A stretch of 64,000 nt of DNA, taken from assembly GCF_018991925.1 (NCBI RefSeq), contig NW_024720711.1, forward strand, positions 2,855,771-2,919,770, read 5' to 3'. Below, in pieces: positions 1 to 11,464 of this stretch. Positions within the stretch are counted from its first letter, which is position 1. Every line of letters starts with the position of its first letter. The notes under the pieces are model-generated. The model was not told the origin of the DNA. It searched no databases and saw only the letters and a program-made list of their open reading frames with translations. A program made the position numbers and the translations under genes. The DNA is from Homarus americanus. Its lineage: Eukaryota; Arthropoda; Malacostraca; Decapoda; Nephropidae.

Positions 1-495
1 CTCCCTCCCTCTCCCCACCCCTCCTCCACCTCTCCCCCCCCTCCCCTCCCTCTCTCCCCCCCCTCACCTCTCCCTACCCCTCCCCTCCCTCCCTACCCCT
101 CCTCACCTCTCCCTACCCCCCCACCCCTCTCACCCCCCCCCTCCCTCTCCCTACCCCCTCCCCTCCCCCCTACCCCTCCCCTCCACCTCTCCCTCCCCTC
201 CCTCTCCTACCCCCCTCCCCTCTCTTACCCCCCCTCCACCTCTCCTACCCCCTCCTCTCCCTACCCCTCCTCACCTCTCCTACCCCTCCTCCCTCTCTAC
301 CCCCCTCCACCTCTCTTACCCCCCCCTCCACCTCTCCTACCCCTCCCTCCCACCTCTCCTACCCCTCACCTCTCCTCCACCCCTCCTCCACCTCTCCCCC
401 CCTCCCCACCTCCCCCCCCCCCTCCTCTCCTCCTCTCCTCTCCCTACCTCCTCCTCTCCTACCCCTTCTCCCCTCTCCCTACCCTCCTCACCCCT
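1..495. repeat. C/T-rich low-complexity tract
   Basis: Irregular runs of CCCCTCC, CTACCCC and CCACCTCT. The complementary strand carries many G-runs that could form quadruplexes. No coding signal. Confidence 0.9.
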
Positions 496-888
496 CACTC
501 CTTCGTTGCCTCATACTTAGAGAAGAAGGATTGGAGGAATACTAGGAAAAAAGAAATAATGATAAGAAAGAAGATGAATAAGACAAACGTTGATAAAGAG
601 GCGAGACAAGGAGGAGAGAGAAGAATAAAGATGTTGAGAATAAAGGGAGGAGGAGAGATGGATGATGATTGAGGGATTACTTATTTACGAATGTGTGTAT
701 GTGAGAGAGAAGGGAGAATGAAGGAGATGGGAAGACACAGAGGAAAATTAAGACTGAAAGACTCAGAGACAGACACAAAGGAGATAGAGAGAGAACGAGA
801 GAGAGAGAGACGAGGAAGAAGGTCGCTAATGAAGTAAGGAAAGAGAAAAATTAGTATTTTTTCTTAAATAAGGAAATGAAAACAAACA
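496..888. other. Purine-rich unique sequence
   Basis: The plus strand is strongly A/G-biased (GAGA, GAAGA, AAAGG) from about 520 to 850. No open frame, splice-like exon or known repeat recognised. Confidence 0.5.

Positions 889-923
<35 letters not shown>
889..923. repeat. (CA)n microsatellite, followed by a C/T-rich run to about 1100
   Basis: Perfect CA dinucleotides, then CCTCC/CTCTCT sequence. Confidence 0.95.
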
Positions 924-925
<2 letters not shown>

Positions 926-1130
926 CTCTTTCATATTTATGCCTCTCACTTTCCATTTACCCTCCCTCCTCCTCTTCTCCCTTCCTCCTTTCCCATTCCC
1001 TCCTCCGCCCTCCTTTACTCGACTATTTTACTTTCCCATTCGTTCCCTCCATGTTTGCTTCATTTATTTTATTCATTTCTCTCTCTCTCTCTCTCCAAAT
1101 AATGATTATATTAATTTAAAAGGTGGGTTG

Positions 1131-1383
1131 GAGGGCGTGATGTGGGCGTGATGTAGGCGTGTGTTGGGGCGTGATGTAGGCGTGTTGGGGGCGGATGTAG
1201 GTGTGTGTTGGGGCGTGATGTAGGTGTGTTGGGACGATGTAGGCGTGTTGGGGCGTGATGTAGGCGTGTTGGGGGCGTGATGTAGGCGTGTGTTGGGGCG
1301 TGATGTAGGCGTGTGTTGGGGCGTGATGTAGGCGTGTGTTGGGGCGTGATGTAGGCGTGTGTTGGGGCGTGATGTAGGCGCCG
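1131..1383. repeat. 20-23-bp minisatellite, about 12 copies
   Basis: The unit GTGTTGGGGCGTGATGTAGG+C alternates between GTGTTGGGG and GTGTGTTGGGG length variants. CpG-bearing and G-rich on the plus strand. Confidence 0.92.
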
Positions 1384-1873
1384 CTAGCTACCAGGAAGGA
1401 AGGAAGCATTATAAAGAGAGGAAGATTGCCTCGCCTCGCATCATATCCCCGCTAAGATTGCTAATCAGAGTTTAATCTCCTCCTGCCATATGGTCGCCAT
1501 CTTGGAATTACACGCGTAGTGAACAAGTGAGCATCAAGCCCCCCCCCCCCTCTCCCTCCCTCGTGTCGGAATATTTTCATCCAGAGTTTTTTATTAACTT
1601 ACTTTTTTGTCGCTTTTCTACGACTCTCACGCCTTTTGTTTTACTATTTTCGTTGAGTTGGAGTGTTATTCCCTCTCTCTGTTTCTCATTCGTTGTCTGT
1701 TGGTGTGGGTGAGAGTGACAGGAGGTGAGAGAAGATGAGAGATGGATGGAGAGTCGGGAGAGAAGTTGGCAACATGGCGTCAGGACCGTAATGGGATCAA
1801 ACCCCCCTTGTTACAGCGATCAACTTCTTCCTCCGCGCGATTTAATCACCTAAATTGATTCTTCGACACGGTG

Positions 1874-1879
<6 letters not shown>
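1384..1879. other. Unique sequence between repeats
   Basis: Mixed-composition DNA with a C10 run near 1540 and CT-rich patches. I see no convincing exon. The frame at 1527-1712 is poly-Pro/Ser/Phe from pyrimidine bias. Confidence 0.4.

Positions 1880-1943
<64 letters not shown>
1880..1943. repeat. (GT)n microsatellite
   Basis: Nearly perfect GT with one TTT interruption. Confidence 0.95.
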
Positions 1944-2157
1944 ATGATTTCTTTCGTTTATAGTTCGTCATTTTGCTTACGTGTTATATTCGTCTATGAA
2001 TTGTTTGTTTATATCGTGTTTCTTTCATCTATAGTTTAATATAGATTGTTTCATTCGTCTATAGTTTCTTGAAATTAGTGCTGTATCCTTTATATGTAAT
2101 TTATCAGTTTTGTTTTTGTTTCATCTGTGTCGCGTCAGTTTTGTTTTTTACCAGTGT

Positions 2158-2243
2158 ATAATTATTTGTTTACCGGTCTATAATTCTTTGTTTGCCAGTC
2201 TATAATTCTTTGTTTGCCGGTCTATAATTCTTTGTTTGCCGGT
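2158..2243. repeat. 22-bp tandem repeat, about 4 copies
   Basis: Unit CTATAATTCTTTGTTTGCCG+GT; the copies differ at CCGG/CCAG. Confidence 0.9.
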
Positions 2244-2289
2244 GAGTGTTTATCAGTCATTGTTTACCAACTATCAATGTTTACCACCA

Positions 2290-2710
2290 GGCCACTATCA
2301 GCAGGTGGAGCTAGGGGGAGAGAGCAGGTGGGGGAGGGGTTAGGAAGGGAGGTAGGGGAGGGGTTGAGGTAGGGTGGGGGAAGTAGGAGGGGTAAGGTGG
2401 GGAGGGATGGGGAATAGAGGATTGGTGGTATAATTGAGTAAATGGCTGGATTCTTTCCCTCACTCCGTCTCTTAACAGATGTGAGGGGAGAGGGAGAGAG
2501 GGGTGGAGGTGAGGAAAGAGGGAGGTAAAGGGAGAGATGAAGAAGGAAGGGCAGGAGGGAATGAGAGGGATGAGAAGTAAAAGGGGGAGACAAATGAGGA
2601 AGGAAGGAAAGAGGAAGGAAAGGTACATAGGAGGAAGAGAGGAACTGGGAGACTGAGAGATGTAGAAAAGAAAGAAGAATTATGGAGAATAAAAGAGAAT
2701 TAATGAACAG
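2290..2710. other. G/A-rich low-complexity sequence
   Basis: GGGAGGGG and GAGAGG runs. The minus-strand reading frames across it are Pro/Ser/Leu-rich artefacts of the bias. Confidence 0.7.
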
Positions 2711-2740
2711 AAGTAGATGACGAGATCGACATTTTCTCAC

Positions 2741-2741
<1 letters not shown>

Positions 2742-2784
<43 letters not shown>
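2742..2784. repeat. (AAT)n microsatellite
   Basis: Perfect AAT/ATA triplets. Confidence 0.95.
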
Positions 2785-2786
<2 letters not shown>

Positions 2787-2865
2787 GTGGCGTCTTACAA
2801 TTGTTGTAGATAGTTCAACAACCCATCATAACACATACCTCCAGCACTTGAGTTAGTCTGTATGT

Positions 2866-3092
2866 GAGAAGGTGGTGATGGTGGTAGTAGTGGTGATGAT
2901 GGTGGTGGTGTGGTGATGATGGTGGTGGTGATGGTGGTGGTAGTAGTGGTGATGGTGGTGATGGTAGTGATGATGGTGGTGGTGATGGTAGTGGTGGTGA
3001 TGGTGGTAGTAGTGGTGATGGTGGTGATGGTAGTGATGATGATGGTGGTGATGGTGGTGATGGTAGTGATGATGGTGGTGGTGGTGATATTA
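2866..3092. repeat. GGTGAT/GGTAGT triplet-rich tract
   Basis: Cryptic triplet repeat (GGTGATGGTGGT with TAG variants). Open on both strands only because the triplets carry no stops in those frames. Confidence 0.9.
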
Positions 3093-3249
3093 GCATTATT
3101 GACTGGTCCCCGCGAGATGGAGCAAGTGGATGTAGTGGTAGTGACTGGTGGTTGTGGTGTCTATGGTGGCCACGGTGGTGGTGATAGTGTGGTAGGCGGA
3201 CCCGCGGGAGTCTCAGATAAACCAACTCGTTCACGGTGGTGATAATAGT

Positions 3250-3293
<44 letters not shown>
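3250..3293. repeat. (GT)n microsatellite
   Basis: Perfect GT run, followed by purine-rich sequence to about 3470. Confidence 0.95.
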
Positions 3294-3294
<1 letters not shown>

Positions 3295-3479
3295 CAGTAA
3301 AACATGCAGGAGGAGAAAGATGATGAGGCGTGCAAGAAGAGGCATTGAAAGAGGAGGACCAGGAAAAAGAGAAGGAGAAGGACCGAAAAGGAAGAAGAAT
3401 AAGAAGAATGAGGGAAAAAAAGAGGAGGAGGAGGAGGAGACGGCGGCGGGCGGTGAGGAAGGTAACGCCGCGTGACGAC

Positions 3480-5100
3480 CCACCAAAGATTGTTAGCTTA
3501 CACTGAGAGACACAAGGAGGTAGTTGTCGGGTGTTGTGGGTCGCGGGTGATGTACTTTTATTGACTACCTTCACCTTTATTTCTCATAACAAGACGGAGG
3601 TTAACACACACTCCCGGGAACTGCTTAAAGTTGTGGGGATTTTTTTTTTTGGGGGGGGGTGATGGTTCTCTCGTGTGTGTGTGCGTGCGTGTGTGCGTGC
3701 GTGGGTGGTACTAAATTACATCGTCTGTGAGATGTGTTCAAAAACGATATAATTTTTTTTCTCCATGTGTATTTAAGATGGGGTTAATATTTTCAATTCC
3801 TCGTTTGCATTATCATCATCATTATTTTCATCAGTCATAGTTATCATCATTATCAATCTACATCAACATCATCACAGTCGTAGTTACCACCACCATCATC
3901 ATCATCATCAAACATCAACCATATTTTTGTTTCATAATCCGACACACAACAAAAAAATCATCACCTAATTTCTTTACAAACATGGTAATACACTACGGGT
4001 AAACTTAACTCTCTTACTTGCTGTTTATTGGTCTAAGGATAAAAATCATTGTAAAAATAAAAGAGTTGAATGGCATTAGAAACTAGAACTTATATAGTCA
4101 TTTGTTTATTATTAGTATGGCTGCTTCCCGGGGTAGTAGTTCCCAAGTTCCAGGGTTAATTTCACAGTAATTATTTATTTTTCTCCAGAATAACCTCTAG
4201 ATATAATGTAATTGAATGTTTAAGAAGGAAGTAAAGAAAAATAGGGAATTATATAGAAAAAAATTTAAATAATGGTTATTGACTAGTAACTCATGGGAGG
4301 AAAAACGAGGAGTGACTCGAATCTGATCCAGCACAGATGGGCGCCTCCGAGCTCAGAGTAAATAAATACTGCGGGAGATGTGGAGATCTTATTAGGAGGA
4401 GATTGACAGCAGAATGCGGTCCTCCTACTCTCCTGTTCCACTCCTGTCTACTGGGTGGTCCATCCCGTGGCTCTTATACCGTCTAGGAGGGATGGAAGAG
4501 AGGTGGATAATGGGAGGAGAGAGTTGGTGGTGAAGAGGTGAATTTTGATGGTGATGTTTTGAGTAGGTTGTAAGTCTCTCCTTCACGTCACGGAACAAAA
4601 TATAAAGACGCTGAAACAAGCACAAACAACAAAACAAAATACAGACAAAAAACAATATACAAATAGACAAACAAAACACACATAAACAAACATCAACATT
4701 AGCCACATGTGAAGATCACATTTCACAGAATGTGATTTATTTTGAATTGCATTTGTTTATGGCCGAGTCATCTGCCACCCCGCCAGTATTACCAAGTAGG
4801 GATATATAACCCTTACCTTAATGTTGAATAGTCAGTGAATATAAATTTATTTTAAATATGATTTTTGTGTATCAAGTAGGTTATTGTGTAAATGTTGTTT
4901 GTAAGGGTTAGTTAATAGGTATAAAAGTGTGGAAGGTCAGAGGGGGTGGGGTTGGTGGCACGAGGCATCTGGTAACACCGCCACCAACTTGTTACCACCA
5001 CAATGGGTTTGTAAATAAACTCAATTACATGACATTTGGACACTCGCTCTAATTGCCTACGTGAATGACAATATTTCTGCTGGTCTGGGGACAATTTACA
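3480..5100. other. Mostly unique AT-rich sequence
   Basis: Contains a GTGC/GTGT patch near 3679-3710 and ATC/CAT triplet-rich DNA at 3815-3915, but otherwise unique sequence. No exon with splice signals and no transposon protein found. Confidence 0.4.
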
Positions 5101-5600
5101 TTAATTCCGGTTATGATTTCATTTAGCTATGTAGTTAATTGGCGCGGTCCGGCGCCAACTGAACGCCAATTTTTATCTCCGCGGACCGAGAAATTAAATA
5201 ACGAAAAATAAAAACTGGCAACTCCGGTCATTTATAACCCGGGGAAGGCCATAACAGTGGACGGGGGACGAGCGCGGGCCTTTTAAATCGGCTCGAAATC
5301 GGGCAGGAATCGGTTCAAAATCGAACAACAATAGTCAACAATTGTCCTGGTCCGGCCGCCACGTCGTTATGGACTCAGTGGGCAGACTGGCCGCTGTCCA
5401 CGAGCAGGAAAAGTCGCCATGAATCCTGGAGGGGAGACACACCCGCTGTAAATGGCGCCCGGTGCGGCTGGTTCTGTTTTGTATATTCACAGATGATATA
5501 ATGTAATTGTCATTGTTGTAACGTTTTGCTGGGTGGTTTAGCCTCGGGCTGCGAACCTCGCCTGGCCGCGGCGACCACATAAAAAATGAATAATGAGACG
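5101..5600. promoter_or_regulatory. CpG-rich unique block with nested inverted repeats (candidate conserved non-coding element)
   Basis: This block contrasts sharply with the surrounding simple DNA: many CpGs, homeodomain-like TTAATTG/ATTA words, and two interleaved inverted repeats (AATTGGCG 5137-5144 with CGCCAATT 5164-5171; CGGTCCG 5145-5151 with CGGACCG 5182-5188). No long frame resembles a protein. A regulatory role is inferred from composition only. Confidence 0.35.
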
Positions 5601-5868
5601 CCGTGTTAATAAAACCTTCGCTGTAGGTTTTGGTGCGAAACTTTGAATTTGGGCGTAAATTTTTGGTCTTTGTATTTTGGACAATTATTTTTGTTTTAAC
5701 TATTATTTTATTTATTTTTTTAGATCTTGTCGTTGGTTTATGTTATGGGTTTAACTAAAACATTCACCACTGTTACTCTCGACTCTAAAACTTACGAAAC
5801 AAACAGAATCCTAAATTAAATCTAGAAAATAAAAACATTTTATCTTTAATAACAAACCAATCAAACGA

Positions 5869-6085
5869 GATGACATCACTAGATGTTCTTTTATACGGAG
5901 ATGAAGTCACTAGCTGTTCTTTTATACGGAGATGACGTCACTAGAGAGATGATGTCACCAGAGGTTCTTTATACCAAGATGACGCCATTGGAGGTTCTTT
6001 TATGACGAGATGACGTCATTATATACATTGTTATACCGAGATGACGTCGTTATAAGCGTTGTTATACCGAAATGACGTCACTGGA
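5869..6085. repeat. 27-31-bp minisatellite carrying CRE-like palindromes
   Basis: About 7 degenerate copies of GAGATGACGTCACTAGATGT+TCTTTTATAC. Perfect TGACGTCA at 5933-5940, 6011-6018 and 6073-6080, with near-matches TGACATCA, TGAAGTCA, TGATGTCA and TGACGTCG in other copies. Confidence 0.85.
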
Positions 6086-6145
6086 TCCTCATGTTCACAA
6101 TTAGCTTCGCTTATACCACTCTCACCTTTATATTGCTGTTTACCA

Positions 6146-6402
6146 GGTGTACAGGTGCGGTGGCCGAGTAGATGCAATGCTCGCTTCCTGACCTAAGTGT
6201 CGCTTTTTCGATCCGTGGTACACCCCAATTGACCCAGCTATAAATGGGCACCTCACGCTACAGTTGGGGAAGTGAAGGCGGTCGAGTACAGAGTCGGCCT
6301 CGTGTCTATCTTGTGTACTGATAAAATATGAATTTACTATCATTATTATTATTATTATTATTATTAGTAGTAGTAGTAGTAGTAGTAGTATATATATATA
6401 TA
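6146..6402 (+). mobile_element. tRNA-derived SINE with ATT/AGT/TA tail
   Basis: Seen: an A-box-like TGGCCGAGTAG at 6161-6171 and a B-box-like TTTTCGATCC ending at 6214, spaced as in a pol III promoter, then a body containing GACCCAGCTATAAATGGGCA (from 6231) and a tail of ATT (6342-6366), AGT and TA repeats. A 7-bp inverted pair GGTGTAC (6146-6152)/GTACACC (6218-6224) brackets the tRNA-like head. The TGGCCGAG word resembles Leu/Ser tRNAs. Family name not determined; the exact left boundary is uncertain. Confidence 0.6.
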
Positions 6403-6875
6403 TCTTCTCTCCCTCCATCCCTCTTTCTCTCCCTCCCTTCTCCCTCATTTCTTCTCTCCCTCACTCATCCCCTGCCCAATCTTTTATCTATTTATCTATC
6501 CGTCCCCCATTCATTCCCCCCATTTTCTCCTCTCCCTCTATTCATCAGTCCCTCTTTCCCTCCCTCCATCCCTTTATCTCTTATCTATCCCTCCGTCGAT
6601 CCCTCCGTTCCATCCCACTTCCTTTACCTCCCTCCCCTTACCTCTCGCCTCCCCTTCCTATTCTCCCCATCACTCTTGTCCTCTCCTCTCCCACCACACT
6701 CGCCCCTCCTTGTGGATAACCATAATCCCTCCCCTCCCTCCGTCCCTCCCCTCCCCTCCGTCCCTCCCTCTGTCCTCCTCTCACCCCCTCACTCCCCTCG
6801 CCTCCCTCCGTCTCTCCCCCACCTCCCCTCCCTCACCCTCCCTCCCTTCCCTCCCTCACCTCACCTCTTCTATAC
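6403..6875. repeat. CCCTCC/CTCCCC low-complexity tract
   Basis: Continuous C/T bias; its 200-residue plus-strand frame is a Ser/Pro/Leu artefact. Confidence 0.9.
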
Positions 6876-6990
6876 AGTGAGGGCATTATATGGAAGGAGA
6901 CTCTCTCTCTCTACGTCTTTTGTTTTATGAATCCCCATGGGGAGTGATGGGGAATGGGGAGAGGAAGGACGTGTGTAACAAAACGAAGTC

Positions 6991-7012
6991 TACACACACA
7001 CACACACACACC
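6991..7012. repeat. (CA)n microsatellite
   Basis: Short perfect CA run. Confidence 0.9.
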
Positions 7013-7074
7013 TATTTTTTTTCCTTATTTGATATCAGATAAAAATATTAAGGCTTAGCCACAGTGTAGTTCCG

Positions 7075-7345
7075 ACGCCACACCTCAGTCTCAGCCACTC
7101 ACGGGGACCCTTAGTCTCTCAAAGGCCACCACGGACCCCAGTCTCTGTCACACCACGAACTCGGGGCCCCTGAAGGCCACCACGGGGACCTCGCAGTGTC
7201 TCAGCTCACCACGGGACCCCAGTCTCTGTCATTCATGGGGACTTCCAGTGTCTGTCATCACTCCATGGGGACCTCAGTCTCTGTCACTCACGGGGACCTC
7301 AGTGTCTCAGTCACTCATAGGGACCTCAGTCTCAGTCACTCAGTC
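7075..7345. repeat. About 28-bp minisatellite, about 9 degenerate copies
   Basis: Recurring core CTCACGGGGACCTCAGTCTC with spacer-length variation (GTCACTC, AAGGCCACC). Confidence 0.8.
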
Positions 7346-7442
7346 ATCTTAATTTTATGGATATTAGTTGATGTTATCGTAATGGGAGAGAGTTTTAATT
7401 GTTGAGTGACGGAGTGGCGTCCCTCAGGGTGTCATATCACGC

Positions 7443-7595
7443 TGTTTATGTGTTGTGGTGGTAGATGGTGGTGGTGGTAGGTGGATGTTGTTTTGGTGGT
7501 GGTAGATGGTTGTTGTTTTGGTGGTAGTAGATGGTTGTTGTGGTGGTGGATGGTTGTTGTTGTGATGGTTGTAAATGGTGGTAGTTGTGGTCGCT
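7443..7595. repeat. GGT/GTT-rich tandem repeat
   Basis: Units of about 30 bp around GTGGTAGATGGTTGTTGTTT+TG. Confidence 0.8.
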
Positions 7596-7654
7596 TCCAG
7601 GTTTTTCTCAATAATATGTACAAAGCGGTTTATTGTTGCGTAGTTCATGTTATG

Positions 7655-7890
7655 TAATATCCTTCCCCTCCCCACCTCTCACCTTCCCACCTTTCTCCAT
7701 TCCCTACCCTTCTCCCCATATCACCCCCCCCACCTCAACCCCCCACCTCTCTCCTCCCCATCTCTTCTCTCCCCACCTCAACCCCTCCTCACCTCAACCC
7801 CCCCACCTCAACCCCTCCCCTCATCTTTCTCCCATCTTCACCTCAACCCCTCCTCACCTCCCCACCTCTCTCCCATCCTCCACTACGGCA
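7655..7890. repeat. C-rich tract with CCCCACCTCAACCCCT units
   Basis: Irregular minisatellite of CACCTCAACCCC words. Confidence 0.85.
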
Positions 7891-8023
7891 AGGGAGATGG
7901 GGAGGGGAAAGTGGGGAGGATAAGGGGAGGGGACGCTGGTGTAAGACTTAGCTGTAATAGAAATTGAAGTGTTTTTATTCATTTAAAAAAAACACGAGAT
8001 AGTTTTAGTGATTTTTGGATTTA

Positions 8024-8024
<1 letters not shown>

Positions 8025-8103
<79 letters not shown>
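8025..8103. repeat. (TG)n microsatellite, about 79 bp
   Basis: Perfect dinucleotide run. Confidence 0.97.
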
Positions 8104-8108
<5 letters not shown>

Positions 8109-8354
8109 CACAAATAGTTCTCACACGTTCTAAGGGTCAAAACAATATGATAAACGCACGAATCTGAACATAGTTTCTGAGGAAGTTTATTACAAATTAC
8201 CATTCTTTTCACATATATATTACGTAATACTGAGAGTCACTTCAACAGGCATACCAACTATCTTATGACACGACCCATAGTACCCATTCTGAAATCTGTC
8301 GTGCCCAAGGGCAGTGTAGAAGCTAGTCGCCCACAGCTGTTTGGAGAACTTTTC

Positions 8355-8356
<2 letters not shown>

Positions 8357-8430
<74 letters not shown>
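8357..8430. repeat. (TG)n microsatellite, about 74 bp
   Basis: Second perfect run, 250 bp from the previous one. Confidence 0.97.
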
Positions 8431-8432
<2 letters not shown>

Positions 8433-9330
8433 CTCGTTGTTTGTATATGTACTATATACTGTATGTGTGTACACTCGATACAAAAAGTATCTGCAAATCT
8501 TTTGGTTAGACAATATGACACAACGGACGAAGGATTTTGACAACCCTACCGAGACAACAGGACTCTTAGTGTTCATTTTGACAACCATCGGACCCCACCT
8601 TGTAGCTACTAAAGCGAGAGTACCTGGAAATTCACCTCAGTAACCACAACTAACGCCTCTTCGCTATTACACACACCCACAACTCTCCCCCCCCACCACG
8701 CCCACCCCCACGCCCACGCCCCAGTTGGTGGTCTTCAAACAACAACGGATCGCTAAGTTCAACTCCCTCAACCACCATCAATTTCTACCACCCATTTACG
8801 ACGTCCCAAGACCGCAATTTCTTTACCTTGTGTTATTTGAAGGACATCAGGAGACGAATGGTGTGTGCTGTATTGTTGGGTGGTGTGGTGTTGTGGGTGG
8901 TGTGGTGTTGTGGGTGGTGTGGTGTTGTGTTGTAGTCCATTGTCACGTTGTTGTAGTCATGTGTTGTGTTATTTTTGTTGTGTTGTTGTGGTCTGTTGAA
9001 GCGCAGTTGTAGTCCTGTGTTGTGTTGTAGTTCTCTTGTGTTGTTGCCCCCCCCCCCCTGGTTTGTCATTGTTTTAAAGTCACAGTCCATGTAATGTTGT
9101 AGGTATAAGCGTCGTAGCCCCCGCGTATAATAAGTCAATAGTATGGTAGCCCCTCAGAGACCCTGCCTTAAGAGCATGATAAGTGAACCACGACACACAA
9201 AATGACTTCACAAATGGCACACGACGTCCTCTACCCCCATTCGTCTGTCCATGATCCATTATCTTGCACACAACAAACTAAATTTTACTATTATTCATCT
9301 CTCCTGGACGTTACACACACAGAGACACAC
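8431..9330. other. Unique sequence with a GTGTTGTGG-rich patch
   Basis: 8865-9035 is rich in GTGTTGTGGTGG words and ends in a C10 run near 9050. The rest is unique with no recognised gene. Confidence 0.4.
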
Positions 9331-9370
9331 CTCCATAGAGACACACTTACACACACACACACACATTACG
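9331..9370. repeat. CA-rich microsatellite
   Basis: (CA)n at 9349-9366 beside CACACTTACA variants. Confidence 0.85.
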
Positions 9371-9444
9371 AGACATTATCATAAAGGCTTTTGTATGATC
9401 GATTTCAATGGTAACGTGTACTTAGTGGTGACGACATTCAGGGC

Positions 9445-9555
9445 TGGACGAGTGAGTGAGGAGGAGACAGAGGGAGGGAAGGAGGGAGGAATGGAGGAGG
9501 GAAGGAGGGAGGAGGGAAGGAGGGAGGAAGAGGGGGAAGGAAGGGAGGGAGGGAT
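9445..9555. repeat. GGGA/GGAG-rich tract
   Basis: GGAAGGAGGGAGGA repeats on the plus strand. Confidence 0.85.
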
Positions 9556-9634
9556 CTATTCTCTTGTAAAATATGACGAATGATGTTTGTGTGAGTGTTG
9601 GACGTCACGTGATCTAACCCTTGACTTGTTGAAG

Positions 9635-9900
9635 GTTCCTCCCCCTTCCTTCCTTCCTTCCTTCCTCCTTCTCTCTTTACTACCTCCTTCCCTTTCCCTT
9701 TACTCCCTCCTTTCCCTCTCCCTTTACTCCCTCCTTTTCCTCTCTCTTTATCACCCCCCTTTATTCCTCCTCTTCCCCCTTAGATCCTGTTCTCTCTTCT
9801 TCCTTTCCATTGCCTGATCCTCTTTCTTCCACTTCTCTACCCTTCCCACCCCATCTCTTCTTCTCCCCATTTCATCTCCTTTCCTAACCCCCATCTCTCC
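9635..9900. repeat. CCTT/CTCC-rich tract
   Basis: Pyrimidine-biased counterpart of the preceding purine tract; the two could pair as an imperfect inverted repeat. Confidence 0.8.
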
Positions 9901-10192
9901 TCATTAAGTGTTACCACATCCGTAAAGGAATTTGATCACACGCAGGAGGTCTTGGTGTATTAAGCTGCAGGTGGAGGTAATGGTCGCTGCTTTTATGGCA
10001 GTGTTGACTCGGCAAACAGCTGATGTGTGTAAACAAGAAACAGCTGATCACTGCTTCGCCTAGATTGTGGTCACAGGCACTTTGTTATGTCTCTTTTTGT
10101 GTTTGTTTGTTTGTTTTGTGTTTGTGACTGTCTGTATGTCTGTTTTTTTATGTGTTTCTATTATACACATCTATTACGATCACTTAATTTGT

Positions 10193-10193
<1 letters not shown>
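9901..10193. other. Unique sequence
   Basis: No repeat or exon recognised; a GTTTGTTT-rich patch near 10100. Confidence 0.35.

Positions 10194-10226
<33 letters not shown>
10194..10226. repeat. (GATA)n microsatellite
   Basis: Perfect GATA tetranucleotides. Confidence 0.97.
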
Positions 10227-10287
10227 TTCAGTAAAAATTTAGTTGATTATCATGGCTATGTGGCTGCGACACTTTCATTGACATATA

Positions 10288-10313
10288 ACACACACACACA
10301 CACACACACACAC
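10288..10313. repeat. (CA)n microsatellite
   Basis: Perfect CA run. Confidence 0.95.
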
Positions 10314-10377
10314 GACAAGGATTGGCTGAGTAACTGGTGCGAGGCAATAGGACAGCAGTACGCGATAGTAAAGCCTT

Positions 10378-10645
10378 TCAGTTGACAAGAATTGACAGTT
10401 GGGGATGACAGTGTGGCCTCCAATTGACAGGATTGACAGTTGGTGATGAGAGTGCGGCCTTCCAATCGACAGATCTTTGATAGAATGGACAGTGGCGATG
10501 AGAGAATTTTCCTCAGTTGACGGGAATTGACGGAATGAACAGCACTGAGGACTGAGGATTGAACAGAAATTGACAGCAGCCATGACAGCAGGATTTGTGA
10601 TTTGGTAGGATTTGACGGGATTGACAGGATCAGTGACACCTGGAC
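10378..10645. repeat. About 60-bp degenerate minisatellite
   Basis: Recurring ATTGACAGTTGGTGATGAGA and GTGCGGCCTCCAATTGACAG cores, 3-4 diverged copies, then a tail of GATTTGACGGGATTGACAGG words. Confidence 0.75.
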
Positions 10646-10765
10646 TTGACAGGACAGAGAAGAACCATCATGTCACCTCGTATTAGCTGGTTCCTTTGTT
10701 TGGCTGATAATTGACAAAGGTAATAAGTGTTCCTTCTGTCAACCTAACCTAACCATGGGATCTTT

Positions 10766-10975
10766 ACTTGATTGGAATTTTGGCTAATGGGATTTTATAT
10801 AATGGGATTTTTCGAGTGATTATTTTAGTAGGATTTAAGTATTGGGATTTTTTTTTATTCTCGAATTTTATTTAGTGGGATTTTGTCCAATGGGATTTAA
10901 GTGATGGGGATTTTAGTTAGTGGGATTTTGTCCAGTGGGATTTTACTCGGAGGGATTTTGTCCGTGAAGGGGGAT
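10766..10975. repeat. ATGGGATTTT tandem repeat
   Basis: Units of 15-27 bp built on (A/G)TGGGATTTT(G)TCCAG, about 10 copies, diverged at the left and tidier at the right. Confidence 0.85.
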
Positions 10976-11054
10976 GGTCTGGTGCTGAGGCCCTCAACAC
11001 ACCTCACCCAATTTGCTAATGACGAGGACAACCTGGCGAAGCTGTTGGTGTTTG

Positions 11055-11430
11055 GGGGAGAGGGAGGGAGGGAGGGAAGGTAGAGAAGGGGTGGGGTGGA
11101 GGGAGGGAGGGAAGGGGAAGAGGGGAGAAGTAGAGAAAGGAGGCATAGGAAGAGCGATGGAGGAGGGGAGAAAAGGGATGGAGGAGGAGGAGAGGAGGGG
11201 AAGAGGGGAGAAGTAGAGAAAGGAGGCATAGGAAGAGCGATGGAGGAGGGGAGAAAAGGGATGGAGGAGGAGGAGGAGAGAAGGGGAAGAGGGGGGGATG
11301 TAGAGAAGGGGGAGAGTGATGGAGGAGGCGGAAGAGGGAAGGAGGAAAATGAGGAGAGAGAAAGAAAGAGGGAAGGGGAAGGAGGTGGATGGAGAAATGG
11401 GAGAGAAAAAAGGAGAATAAAAAGAAAGTA
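11055..11430. repeat. GGGA/GAGG-rich tract with an 83-bp tandem duplication
   Basis: GGGGAAGAGGGGAGAAGTAG starts at 11114 and again at 11197, followed in both copies by the same GCATAGGAAGAGCGATGGAG sequence. Confidence 0.85.
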
Positions 11431-11464
11431 GAATAATATCATGGTTACATTGCTGATGACACTG

